From NCBI GenBank assembly GCA_021816665.1, contig JAKAXI010000113.1, forward strand, positions 1 to 6,494: a stretch of DNA of 6,494 bases, given 5' to 3'. The position numbers and the translations under genes were made by a program. The notes beneath the pieces were generated by a model. The model did no database searches. It saw nothing but the letters and a program-made list of their open reading frames with translations, and had not been told where the DNA came from. Position 1 is the first letter of the stretch. Every line of letters starts with the position of its first letter. Shown piece by piece: positions 1 to 5,700 of the stretch. The stretch is from Bacillota bacterium. GTDB taxonomy: Bacteria; Bacillota; Bacilli; Alicyclobacillales; Alicyclobacillaceae.

Positions 1-761
1 GATCTCGCCATTACCAGAACACCGTGGATGGTCGCTTCCGTTTGGACAATCGCGATCACATGCTCAAGCATCTCTTTGGGGTGCTTGTACCCGTAATTGA
101 CGGCCTGTGGCTTGGCGAATACGAGAAACTCCTGAATGATCGATTCAATCCGCTCGAGTTCCGAGAGCATAATGCTCGCGTACTCGGGGGGGACGGCGAC
201 AGTCGATGAGAACAGCTGAACAAACCCCTTCAGTGATGTCAGTGGGTTGCGGATCTCATGAGCAACTCCTGCAGCTAACTGGCCAATTACGGCCAATTTT
301 TCTGACTTCATAATGAGTTCTTCAGTCCGTCGACTAACGTCGACATCGCGGCCGATGATAAATATGCCTGCGAGATCCCGACCACTGTACGCCGGTACGG
401 CCTTAACGCCGAAGTTCGTCTCTCTGCCGGTTTTCGTTCGCAGCGTCACGTAAAGTCGTACGTCTGGAAACACACGCCGGTTAGAGCACTTCTGAAACCA
501 CAGTTCCGCATCCTGCCACGATTGCTCCGTGACCACGTCCCGAAGATGCATCTGCAACAGTTCATCCACAGAATATTCGAGCATCTCCGCAACCACTTGG
601 TTGGCACGGACGATTCTCCCGTCTAAGTTGAGCAGGCAAATGGCAGCTGGGTTGTAGTCGACGAGCGAGCGATACACGCCTAGTGTCCGTTGAAGTTCCA
701 CAAAGTTGCGCAGATTGGTGCGATTCAGGGGAGAAAGCGGTACAGTCCGGAACTTGTCCAT
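1..761 (-). CDS. PAS-domain sensor histidine kinase, sporulation-kinase-like (partial, C-terminus off window)
   Basis: The reading frame is open from ATG at 761 to the left edge, giving 253 codons without a stop. The start follows AAGGAGGTGG (771-780) at 9 nt spacing. No membrane segment is visible, so the protein is probably cytosolic. Residues about 25-140 read as a PAS sensor domain (NPAAICLLNLDGRIVRAN near its start; a GIFIIGRDVDVSRR strand leading out). A HisKA dimerisation/phosphotransfer domain follows, with the H-box GQLAAGVAHEIRNPLTSLKG; the phospho-accepting His is residue 168 (codon 258-260). Next comes an SELERIESIIQEFLVFAKPQ segment typical of Bacillus KinA/KinB/KinE-type kinases. 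The HATPase domain (N, G1 and G2 boxes) must lie outside the window. Family knowledge: such kinases autophosphorylate and feed phosphate to Spo0F or a response regulator. The PAS-HisKA assignment is secure. The sporulation role is inferred from H-box similarity and the SigH-like promoter. Confidence 0.93.
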   Translation of the reverse strand, partial: MDKFRTVPLSPLNRTNLRNFVELQRTLGVYRSLVDYNPAAICLLNLDGRIVRANQVVAEMLEYSVDELLQMHLRDVVTEQSWQDAELWFQKCSNRRVFPDVRLYVTLRTKTGRETNFGVKAVPAYSGRDLAGIFIIGRDVDVSRRTEELIMKSEKLAVIGQLAAGVAHEIRNPLTSLKGFVQLFSSTVAVPPEYASIMLSELERIESIIQEFLVFAKPQAVNYGYKHPKEMLEHVIAIVQTEATIHGVLVMAR

Positions 762-770
762 GGGTGGCTG

Positions 771-780
771 CCACCTCCTT
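771..780 (-). promoter_or_regulatory. Shine-Dalgarno site of the histidine kinase
   Basis: AAGGAGGTGG on the minus strand is a near-perfect anti-16S match, 9 nt before the ATG at 761. It fixes the kinase start. Confidence 0.9.
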
Positions 781-825
781 GAGGGTTGGGTAGAAACCGA
801 GTTAGACCCATGTTGTTTCCGCACT

Positions 826-855
826 CTATTCGACAGCTAGAGTATTTTCTCCTGC
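826..855 (-). promoter_or_regulatory. candidate SigH-type promoter of the histidine kinase gene
   Basis: Reading the minus strand, GCAGGAGAA (847-855) is followed by 12 nt and then GTCGAATAG (826-834). The B. subtilis SigH consensus is RnAGGAwWW, 11-12 nt, RnnGAATww. Both cores (AGGA and GAAT) and the spacing match, with one mismatch in each flanking A/T stretch. The predicted transcript would start near 820, leaving a leader of about 60 nt before the ATG at 761. B. subtilis kinA is a known SigH target, so the assignment fits the gene. It is a motif match only. Confidence 0.5.
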
Positions 856-892
856 CCTAACCAGGATGCGCGACCCACAGACCCGCCCCGGT

Positions 893-1816
893 TCAGACAC
901 GGCGAGCCCCGATGTAGTGACTCGACCAATAGGGTGTGTTCATCGCAAGGATCTGTACCGCAGAACCTGATGCACTGATGAACTGACCACTTCCTATGTA
1001 AATGCCGACGTGCGATGCCCCCGGTCCGTAGGTGCTGAAGAAGACCAAGTCTCCTGGCAGCAAATCAGCCATGTAGACGGGCGTCCCTTCGTCGAACTGT
1101 TCGTATGAAGTGCGTCCGAGGTGAATCCCGAAGTGCGCGTAGACAAATTCGACATATCCACTGCAGTCAAACCCGTTCGGTCCAACGCCGCCCCACACGT
1201 ACGGCGTACCGATGAACTCTTTTGCATAGTCCACGACCGAAAGGCCCCGCACCCCTGCCGCTACGACGCCCGTTGGCCCATTGCTGCTGCGACTGCTTAA
1301 TCTCGAAGAACCGCCGCTGTTGGTTGCCGGAGTCTGCACAGGCATGTTGTGAACCCTCGGCGGTGCCGGATTCGGTCCATTAATGGTCAGGCGCTCGTCA
1401 ATAGGCAGAACACTGTTGACCGTGAGGTGGTTCCACCGTTCGAGATGAGTCAGCGACACGTGGTACCGCTGGGACAGCGCCCACAAACTATCGCCAGAAT
1501 GTATGGTCACATAGCGCAGTCGCGGTTTCTGCTTGAGATACCCCTGACGAAGCGTTTGCACGCGTGGCATCTGTCGCATCGATGCATCACTGATTCGGCT
1601 GTTCGAGGTGACACGGGCTGCGCGCACCTCTAATTTGGGAGTTCGGGGGTGAATTGAGAGGACGGGCTTGGAGGCAGGCTGTAATCGGAACGACGCCGCA
1701 CGTTGTGCTCGCTTGTCGATCATGTGATTCGGTGCAAAAGCCAGTGCCGGAACAGACGCGAGGCATAGGGATGAGCCAATCACTGCTTTCCATGGACCTT
1801 TTCCCAGGCTTGGCAA
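893..1816 (-). CDS. secreted LysM and NlpC/P60 cell-wall endopeptidase
   Basis: This 307-residue exported peptidoglycan hydrolase would cut stem peptides (typically D-Glu to diamino acid). Residues 1-28 form a signal peptide: a Lys-containing start, a core around AVIGSSLCLASVPALAFA, and probable cleavage after AFA. A basic linker follows, then one LysM glycan-binding domain at about 102-146 (YVTIHSGDSLWALSQRY). A Ser/Gly/Pro linker leads to the C-terminal NlpC/P60 domain (194-307) with GTPYVWGG, catalytic Cys218 in FDCSGYVEFVY and His269 in SHVGIYIGSG. The usual third catalytic position (His, or Asn in LytE-like enzymes) is Ser281. I chose TTG at 1816 because GGAAGGGAG (1828-1836) precedes it by 11 nt and a TATAAT box overlaps the alternative ATG at 1852. 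That ATG (319 residues) lacks a Shine-Dalgarno site but cannot be excluded. The frame stays open further upstream to about 1969 without coding character. Family secure, start uncertain. Confidence 0.92.
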   Translation of the reverse strand: MPSLGKGPWKAVIGSSLCLASVPALAFAPNHMIDKRAQRAASFRLQPASKPVLSIHPRTPKLEVRAARVTSNSRISDASMRQMPRVQTLRQGYLKQKPRLRYVTIHSGDSLWALSQRYHVSLTHLERWNHLTVNSVLPIDERLTINGPNPAPPRVHNMPVQTPATNSGGSSRLSSRSSNGPTGVVAAGVRGLSVVDYAKEFIGTPYVWGGVGPNGFDCSGYVEFVYAHFGIHLGRTSYEQFDEGTPVYMADLLPGDLVFFSTYGPGASHVGIYIGSGQFISASGSAVQILAMNTPYWSSHYIGARRV

Positions 1817-1850
1817 CTCGAGATCCGCTCCCTTCCATACCAATAGCGGC

Positions 1851-1880
1851 ATTATAGGTGGCGGACAGGCAAAGCCGCAA
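1851..1880 (-). promoter_or_regulatory. candidate SigA promoter of the LysM-NlpC/P60 gene
   Basis: A perfect TATAAT lies at 1851-1856 on the minus strand, with a weak -35 TTGCGG at 1875-1880 and an 18-nt spacer. Transcription from about 1844 would give a leader of about 28 nt containing the GGAAGGGAG site. This favours the TTG start at 1816 over the ATG at 1852, which lies within the -10 region. The poor -35 keeps this tentative. Confidence 0.4.
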
Positions 1881-1934
1881 CGCACCCTTGTCCTGCACAG
1901 ATACCTGGCGAAGCAGGGGCGGCCAAAAACAGGA

Positions 1935-1979
1935 TCACATAAATCGGCCGGTTGGTTGGTTCCGGGCAAAATTCGACAT
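1935..1979 (-). CDS. possible 14-codon leader ORF
   Basis: On the minus strand AGGAGG (1991-1996) runs into a G-tract and A-tract and is followed, at 11 nt, by an ATG at 1979. This opens a 14-codon ORF (MSNFARNQPTGRFM) ending in TGA at 1935-1937. It lies about 120 nt upstream of the LysM-NlpC/P60 start, in a different frame. The strong ribosome site is the only support. No promoter for it is clear, and the C-rich tract on the plus strand could create the site by chance. I do not assign a function. Confidence 0.2.
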   Translation of the reverse strand: MSNFARNQPTGRFM

Positions 1980-2050
1980 CTTTTTCCCCCCCTCCTGATT
2001 ACAATGTAGTAAAGGTGAGTGGCAACCTAAGCTCTAGGGGGGTGTTTTGG

Positions 2051-2758
2051 ATGGCAATAGCCATCGGGCACGTTCGCCGCGTCATCCTACCCGCAGCACT
2101 TGTCGTTGCTGTTGGCGTAAGCGCATACTTTATTACTCTTCATTTACATCGGTCTCCGGGAAGCGGCAGAACATCGGTTACGAGTTTCAATGTCGGCGGC
2201 GGCGCAGCTAGCGGCGGAAGTCAACCACTGAGTCCAAGCCCCGCGCAAGGAACAAACGGAAGTTATATAGCGGGTTTCGACAGCGGGGTCTCTGGGAGTC
2301 TTCAGACGTCATCGGGGAGTGGCCATGGCACAAACGGTTTTGGTGGCAGAAGTCTATCGGGTGGTGGCGGCCTGTCGCGCGGGAGCCAAAGGGGTTCGGC
2401 GAGCAGTAGCGGCAAAACGACGGGATCGGACACTCAACCGTCCAGGTCAGGCACGTCATCGGCTAGCACTGGGAGTTCCAGTGGCGGCGGCCTGCTTGGA
2501 AGCGTTGGCTCAGCTCTAGGCAGCACCACACAGACGCTGACGAACGCAACCAGCGGCACGGGTCTTGGCAACGTTGTGGGCGGCGTGACAAACAGTGTCG
2601 GCTCTACGACGCAAAATTTGACCAATACGCTGTCCAACACAACCGGAGGTTTACTCGGCGGTGTCACGAACGGGACCAATAGCCCAATGAACACTACATC
2701 CTCAAGCAGTGGTACGGTGAGCAACGTCCTCGGCACAGTCGGTTCTTTGTTGCAGTAA
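2051..2758 (+). CDS. hypothetical membrane-anchored Ser/Gly/Thr-rich repeat protein
   Basis: I do not recognise a family for this 235-residue protein. The ATG at 2051 follows AGGGGGGTG (2036-2044) at 6 nt; the frame is open further upstream but without a comparable start. Residues 1-9 carry His and two Arg, then a hydrophobic segment at about 10-31 (VILPAALVVAVGVSAYFITL) acts as a signal anchor or an uncleaved signal peptide. The rest is low complexity, dominated by Ser, Gly, Thr and Asn with almost no acidic residues. The C-terminal third has degenerate 26-27-residue repeats beginning GSVGSALGSTTQTLTN, GGVTNSVGSTTQNLTN and GGVTNGTN, with regularly placed Leu/Val, and it ends VLGTVGSLLQ. It is transcribed divergently from the LysM-NlpC/P60 gene. 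A TACAAT at 2000-2005 could be a -10 box, but I see no good -35. An exported wall- or spore-surface structural protein is possible but not shown. Confidence 0.75.
   Translation: MAIAIGHVRRVILPAALVVAVGVSAYFITLHLHRSPGSGRTSVTSFNVGGGAASGGSQPLSPSPAQGTNGSYIAGFDSGVSGSLQTSSGSGHGTNGFGGRSLSGGGGLSRGSQRGSASSSGKTTGSDTQPSRSGTSSASTGSSSGGGLLGSVGSALGSTTQTLTNATSGTGLGNVVGGVTNSVGSTTQNLTNTLSNTTGGLLGGVTNGTNSPMNTTSSSSGTVSNVLGTVGSLLQ
2498..2704 (+). repeat. degenerate 26-27-residue protein repeats
   Basis: Within the hypothetical protein, units start near 2498, 2579 and 2657 (residues 150, 177 and 203), with spacings of 27 and 26 residues. The first two share 10 of 16 positions over GSVGSALGSTTQTLTN and GGVTNSVGSTTQNLTN. 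The third keeps GGVTN and then decays. The DNA of the units differs much more than the protein, so the duplication is old or maintained by selection on the protein. Confidence 0.6.
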
Positions 2759-2768
2759 GAAACACCGA

Positions 2769-2803
2769 GCCCTGCGATCCCGGAGGTTCGCAGGGCAGTT
2801 TTA
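2769..2803 (+). terminator. rho-independent terminator between convergent genes
   Basis: GCCCTGCGA (2769-2777) pairs perfectly with TCGCAGGGC (2788-2796). The 10-nt loop may pair further as CC/GG around CGGA. The stem is followed on the plus strand by AGTTTTATAT, a modest U-tract. It lies 11 nt after the hypothetical protein's stop at 2758. It may also stop argJ transcription from the other side, where the trailing tract (TCGGTGTTTCTT) is weaker. Confidence 0.85.
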
Positions 2804-2812
2804 TATCCCTCT

Positions 2813-4039
2813 TTATGTCCGGTAATCGCCGTTGATGCGGACATATTCGTAACTCAGGTCACAGCCCCACCCCGTCGCTGTTGCAGGACCGTCACGAAGC
2901 GTGATCACAACTTGTATCTCACTCGGCTGCAGGACCTCTTTTGCCTCGTCCTCGTTAAACTGCAGCGGCTCAGCTTCCCGCATCAGGTCGATTGAACCCC
3001 CATCGCTTGAAAACGCGATCGACACGTGCGCCGGGTTAAACTCCGCACCCGAACGGCCCATCGCTGCGAGAATTCTCCCCCAGTTTGCGTCTTCGCCAAA
3101 GAACGCAGTTTTGACCAGACTGGAAGTCAGCACGGTCTTCACCAGTCGGCGCGCATCCATCTCCGACTTGGCGCCCGTCACCGTGACTGCAACGAGTTTC
3201 GTCGCACCTTCCCCATCGCGAACAATTTGTTTTGCGAGGTGCGCATGTACGTAGTGTAACGCGTCGCGAAAAGTTGCGAACGAAGGGCTTGCTTCCGTGA
3301 TCTCCGGCGCTCCCGCCTGTCCGTTCGCGAACACTAGAACCATGTCGTTGGTGCTGGTGTCACCGTCAACCGAGATCATGTTATAGGTATCCTCGGCGCT
3401 CTCTCTAAGCAGTTTTTGCAAGAGTTGAGGCGCAATGGTCGCATCGGTCGTAACAAAACTAAGCATGGTCGCCATGTCTGGGTGGATCATTCCCGATCCT
3501 TTGGCCATACCGCCAATCGTGACCGCTATGCCATCGACATCCAGCGTCACAGCCGTCTGCTTCAGGTATGTGTCAGTCGTCATGATCGCCGTTGCCGCAA
3601 AACGACTGGCCTCGAGGCCGTCGGACAGACGGAGACAGGCTTCATCCACCCCGCGCAGGACTTTTTCCATCGGCAGTGGAACGCCAATGACGCCGGTTGA
3701 AGCGACAAGTACTTCGTTGTGCGCCACGCCAATTCGGTTTGCCACCTTGGCAGCTGTCCGTTCGGTATCGTCGGCACCTTCTGCCCCGGTACAGGCGTTC
3801 GCGTTGCCGCTGTTCACCACGACAGCGCGCACCGGCCGGCCCGCTTCGACCACCGTTCGTGAGTAAACAACCGGCGCAGCTTGCACAAGATTGCGCGTAA
3901 ACACGCCTGCGCACACTGCAGGCACGTCGCTCACCAGCACAGCTACGTCTAGACCTTCCCGCTTGATCCCAGCCGCTACACCTGCAGCTCGGTAGCCGCG
4001 CGGCGCAGTTACGCCTCCGTCCACCGTTTCAAAGTTCAT
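2813..4039 (-). CDS. argJ: glutamate N-acetyltransferase / ornithine acetyltransferase ArgJ
   Basis: ArgJ moves the acetyl group from N-acetylornithine to glutamate, closing the cyclic arginine pathway; bifunctional members also use acetyl-CoA. The 408-residue length is normal for the family. Visible hallmarks are the N-terminal GGVTAPRGYRAAGV, NSGNANACTG, the oxyanion-hole stretch ASTGVIG (Thr115-Gly116), and the self-cleavage site KGSGMIHPDMATML. There the chain splits before Thr191, which becomes the N-terminal nucleophile of the beta subunit. DGDTSTNDM, ANWGRILAAMGRSG and the C-terminal INGDYRT complete the set, so the gene looks intact. The start at 4039 follows AAGGAG (4050-4055) at 10 nt; ATG at 4045 is only 4 nt from that site and less likely. 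The frame stays open upstream to about 4168, but a TATAAT at 4071-4076 argues against those starts. No argC, argB or argD is adjacent: both neighbours are unrelated and oppositely oriented. Cytoplasmic. Confidence 0.97.
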   Translation of the reverse strand: MNFETVDGGVTAPRGYRAAGVAAGIKREGLDVAVLVSDVPAVCAGVFTRNLVQAAPVVYSRTVVEAGRPVRAVVVNSGNANACTGAEGADDTERTAAKVANRIGVAHNEVLVASTGVIGVPLPMEKVLRGVDEACLRLSDGLEASRFAATAIMTTDTYLKQTAVTLDVDGIAVTIGGMAKGSGMIHPDMATMLSFVTTDATIAPQLLQKLLRESAEDTYNMISVDGDTSTNDMVLVFANGQAGAPEITEASPSFATFRDALHYVHAHLAKQIVRDGEGATKLVAVTVTGAKSEMDARRLVKTVLTSSLVKTAFFGEDANWGRILAAMGRSGAEFNPAHVSIAFSSDGGSIDLMREAEPLQFNEDEAKEVLQPSEIQVVITLRDGPATATGWGCDLSYEYVRINGDYRT

Positions 4040-4070
4040 CCCCATCTGGCTCCTTCCATAGACAGCTTCC

Positions 4071-4100
4071 ATTATAACTGAGGCCGCGAAAGACACAGAA
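4071..4100 (-). promoter_or_regulatory. candidate argJ promoter
   Basis: A perfect TATAAT at 4071-4076 on the minus strand predicts a start near 4064, leaving a short leader with AAGGAG (4050-4055) before the argJ ATG. The -35 region (TTCTGT at 4095-4100, 18-nt spacer) is poor. I saw no convincing ARG box (AhrC/ArgR palindrome) in 4040-4201. Confidence 0.4.
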
Positions 4101-4142
4101 TCCTTGTTGCCGCACAGCAGTAAAAGATGGAAAACCGACTGC

Positions 4143-4172
4143 GTATAGCGAATCTCGGGTTCGATCACGCTA
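4143..4172 (+). promoter_or_regulatory. weak candidate forespore (SigF/SigG-like) promoter
   Basis: GTATA (4143-4147), 18 nt, then CACGCTA (4166-4172) resembles the SigG pattern GHATR, N18, CATNHTA, with one mismatch in the -10. Transcription would begin near 4180, just before the GGGGAGG site at 4186-4192. No SigA-like pair is evident here. The motif is short, so a chance match is quite possible. Confidence 0.22.
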
Positions 4173-4201
4173 GGTTCAAAAAAACGGGGAGGCCATCTGC
4201 C

Positions 4202-5428
4202 ATGCGCTCGTGGAAACGTGTGTCACCGTCTGTCTCACTAATAACCCTATGCTGCGCCATCGCCTTGACAACCGTGGGCTGTGGGGCCCAAACCAACAAC
4301 AGCGCGCCGTCCAAGACAGCTCAGTCAGCAGGCTTCGCCGCACAGGCAACGGTCAAAGGCACGTATGTGACAGTTCAACGCAGTGCCTATGACACCTCAA
4401 CAGAGGCGGTGACCCTGTGGGTGCACCCGGTTCGCGTGCTCGGCTGGAAACAATTTTTTAGTCACAACGGGCCAGCGGGTGAGAGCGTGATCGACACATC
4501 CACGGAGCACGGGGTCGCCAACTACGCCGTCTCGGAGTACCCGCACAAGAGCATCCGGTCAGTCCATCTCATATACATTGGCGCCAATCAGGCCCCCCGC
4601 CGAGACGCTGAAGTTGGCGCCCGAGTCGTTACAGCCACGCGCCACTCGGTGCCAGTCTATCAGCAGGCGAACGCGCAGAGCCGGGTCGTTCGGCAGCTTG
4701 AACTCGGTGAAGATGCACAACTTGTGACTCGCGTGAACCGTTCGTGGTACCAGGTGTCGATTGGCGGACAGACCGGTTACGTGACAGCCAACCCCAATCT
4801 TGTCCGCCTCTCCGCACAGACCTCCGTCGGAGCAAACTGGAAGTATATAATGCCGAAGGATTTGATTGAACCCCCATCAGACGCCACGATCAAGGGAGCC
4901 GCAGTGACTCTGGACGACAGCGCTGTACCTACGCTCGCCGGGTCGAGTTTGCCCCCCGGGGCGGCGCGCTCCGGCTCGGTTCCATTGCCCCCGCCAGGAA
5001 CGTCCTTTGACCACAGTATCCCTTGGAGAGCGAGTGCAACCGCGTCTGTGGCCAGCAAAGAAAACGCGGTCATCAGCGTCGCCCGCAGCAAACTGGGTAC
5101 TCCATACATCTGGGGACACAATGAGGATCGTGGACAGTACGGCTTTGACTGTAGCAATTACACCTCGTACGTATACCACCACGCATTAGGCTACCGGATG
5201 ACCGGCAGTAGCCGCGGCCAGGCCCTGCATGTGGGGGTTCCCGTACCGAGATCGGATATGCGCGTCGGTGACTTGCTCATTTTTGAGTCCGGCAAGCACT
5301 GTGGCATCTACGCTGGGAACCAACGGATGATTCAGGAGGGAGGCGGTCTCGGGAAATGCGGCTATTTGTCAATTGGACCAGGAAGTTACTGGGGAAAACA
5401 CCTGACGAGCGTAAAGCGGATGTTTTGA
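4202..5428 (+). CDS. probable lipoprotein with SH3b and NlpC/P60 peptidase domains
   Basis: A 408-residue exported peptidoglycan endopeptidase. The start at 4202 follows GGGGAGG (4186-4192) at 9 nt; the frame is also open from 4127, but that would put 25 charged residues before the signal. The basic MRSWKR start and hydrophobic core end in LTTVGC, suggesting a lipobox with acylated Cys26. Thr at -3 is unusual, so plain secretion is an alternative. A region of unknown fold (about 50-135) precedes a bacterial SH3 domain (139-203; VPVYQQANAQSRVVRQLELG, ending QTGYVTAN). A Pro/Gly/Ser linker then leads to NlpC/P60 (288-408): KLGTPYIWG, catalytic Cys317 in FDCSNYTSYVY, MRVGDLLIF, His366 in KHCGIYAGN, and Gln378 at the third catalytic position. 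The DCSN-x-TS-x-VY form differs from the DCSGY form of the other NlpC/P60 protein here, so they are separate subfamilies and not recent duplicates. It is divergent from argJ. Confidence 0.92.
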   Translation: MRSWKRVSPSVSLITLCCAIALTTVGCGAQTNNSAPSKTAQSAGFAAQATVKGTYVTVQRSAYDTSTEAVTLWVHPVRVLGWKQFFSHNGPAGESVIDTSTEHGVANYAVSEYPHKSIRSVHLIYIGANQAPRRDAEVGARVVTATRHSVPVYQQANAQSRVVRQLELGEDAQLVTRVNRSWYQVSIGGQTGYVTANPNLVRLSAQTSVGANWKYIMPKDLIEPPSDATIKGAAVTLDDSAVPTLAGSSLPPGAARSGSVPLPPPGTSFDHSIPWRASATASVASKENAVISVARSKLGTPYIWGHNEDRGQYGFDCSNYTSYVYHHALGYRMTGSSRGQALHVGVPVPRSDMRVGDLLIFESGKHCGIYAGNQRMIQEGGGLGKCGYLSIGPGSYWGKHLTSVKRMF

Positions 5429-5477
5429 CTTGCGCCACAGCCGACCACGGCACACACGTTCACTGCTACCAGAGCTA

Positions 5478-5524
5478 ATCAAAGAGAAACAGGCGCCACC
5501 GGGCACTCGTGCCGGCGGCGCCTG
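5478..5524 (-). terminator. rho-independent terminator of the HtrA-like gene
   Basis: CAGGCGCC (5490-5497) pairs with GGCGCCTG (5517-5524). The inner arms CCGGGCAC and GTGCCGG continue the stem with one mismatch and one bulged G around a TC loop. On the minus strand the hairpin is followed by TTTCTCTTTGATT (5477-5489), a U-rich tract, 17 nt after the HtrA-like stop codon. On the plus strand no T-run follows, so it would be a weaker stop for the gene ending at 5428. Confidence 0.8.
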
Positions 5525-5541
5525 CGTGAGGCACCCATCGA

Positions 5542-5700
5542 TTACGGAAAAAGCCCGCCAAACAAACCACCTGCGGATCCACCGCTCCCATACCCGCCTC
5601 CGGAAGCCCCGCTTCCGTAGCCGCCACCTGAGCCGCTCCCAAAGCTGGGAACTGTGCTAGATGAAGATGAGCTTGCATTGCTCCCTGTCGTATTCGCGGT
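5542..5700 (-). repeat. Gly/Ser/Tyr-rich C-terminal tail of the HtrA-like protease
   Basis: After the PDZ domain about 50 residues contain NASSSSSSTVPSFGSGSGG, two SGGGYGSG-type units 10 residues apart, and the hydrophobic end GGLFGGLFP. Canonical HtrA proteins usually stop soon after the PDZ domain. The composition suggests a flexible extracellular tail. I cannot name a function. Confidence 0.6.

Noticed and set aside
24..774. Open frames on the plus strand (24-209) and in another minus frame (562-774)
   Set aside because: They lie over the histidine kinase frame, which has PAS and H-box motifs and a strong ribosome site; the alternative translations show no domain.
871..883. Short direct repeat GACCC-ACA-GACCC downstream of the LysM-NlpC/P60 gene
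   Set aside because: Too short to be a mobile-element or attachment-site mark, and no hairpin with a T-run was found there to serve as a terminator.
1817..1969. N-terminal extension of the LysM-NlpC/P60 protein from TTG at 1969
   Set aside because: The extra residues are Cys/Pro/Arg-rich, would put about 50 residues before the signal peptide, and cover the TATAAT box.
2434..2844. 136-codon minus-strand open frame opposite the repeat protein
   Set aside because: It is antisense to a low-complexity coding region, where long antisense frames arise easily, and it crosses the terminator hairpin. Its Pro/Val-rich translation mirrors the Gly/Thr codons.
3435..3866. 143-codon plus-strand open frame opposite argJ
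   Set aside because: argJ is complete with all family motifs; the antisense product has no recognisable motif and no good ribosome site was seen.
5430..5660. 76-codon plus-strand frame directly after the SH3b-NlpC/P60 gene
   Set aside because: It runs through the terminator hairpin and into the antisense of the HtrA Gly/Ser tail; its Arg/His/Pro-rich composition is that of a shadow frame.
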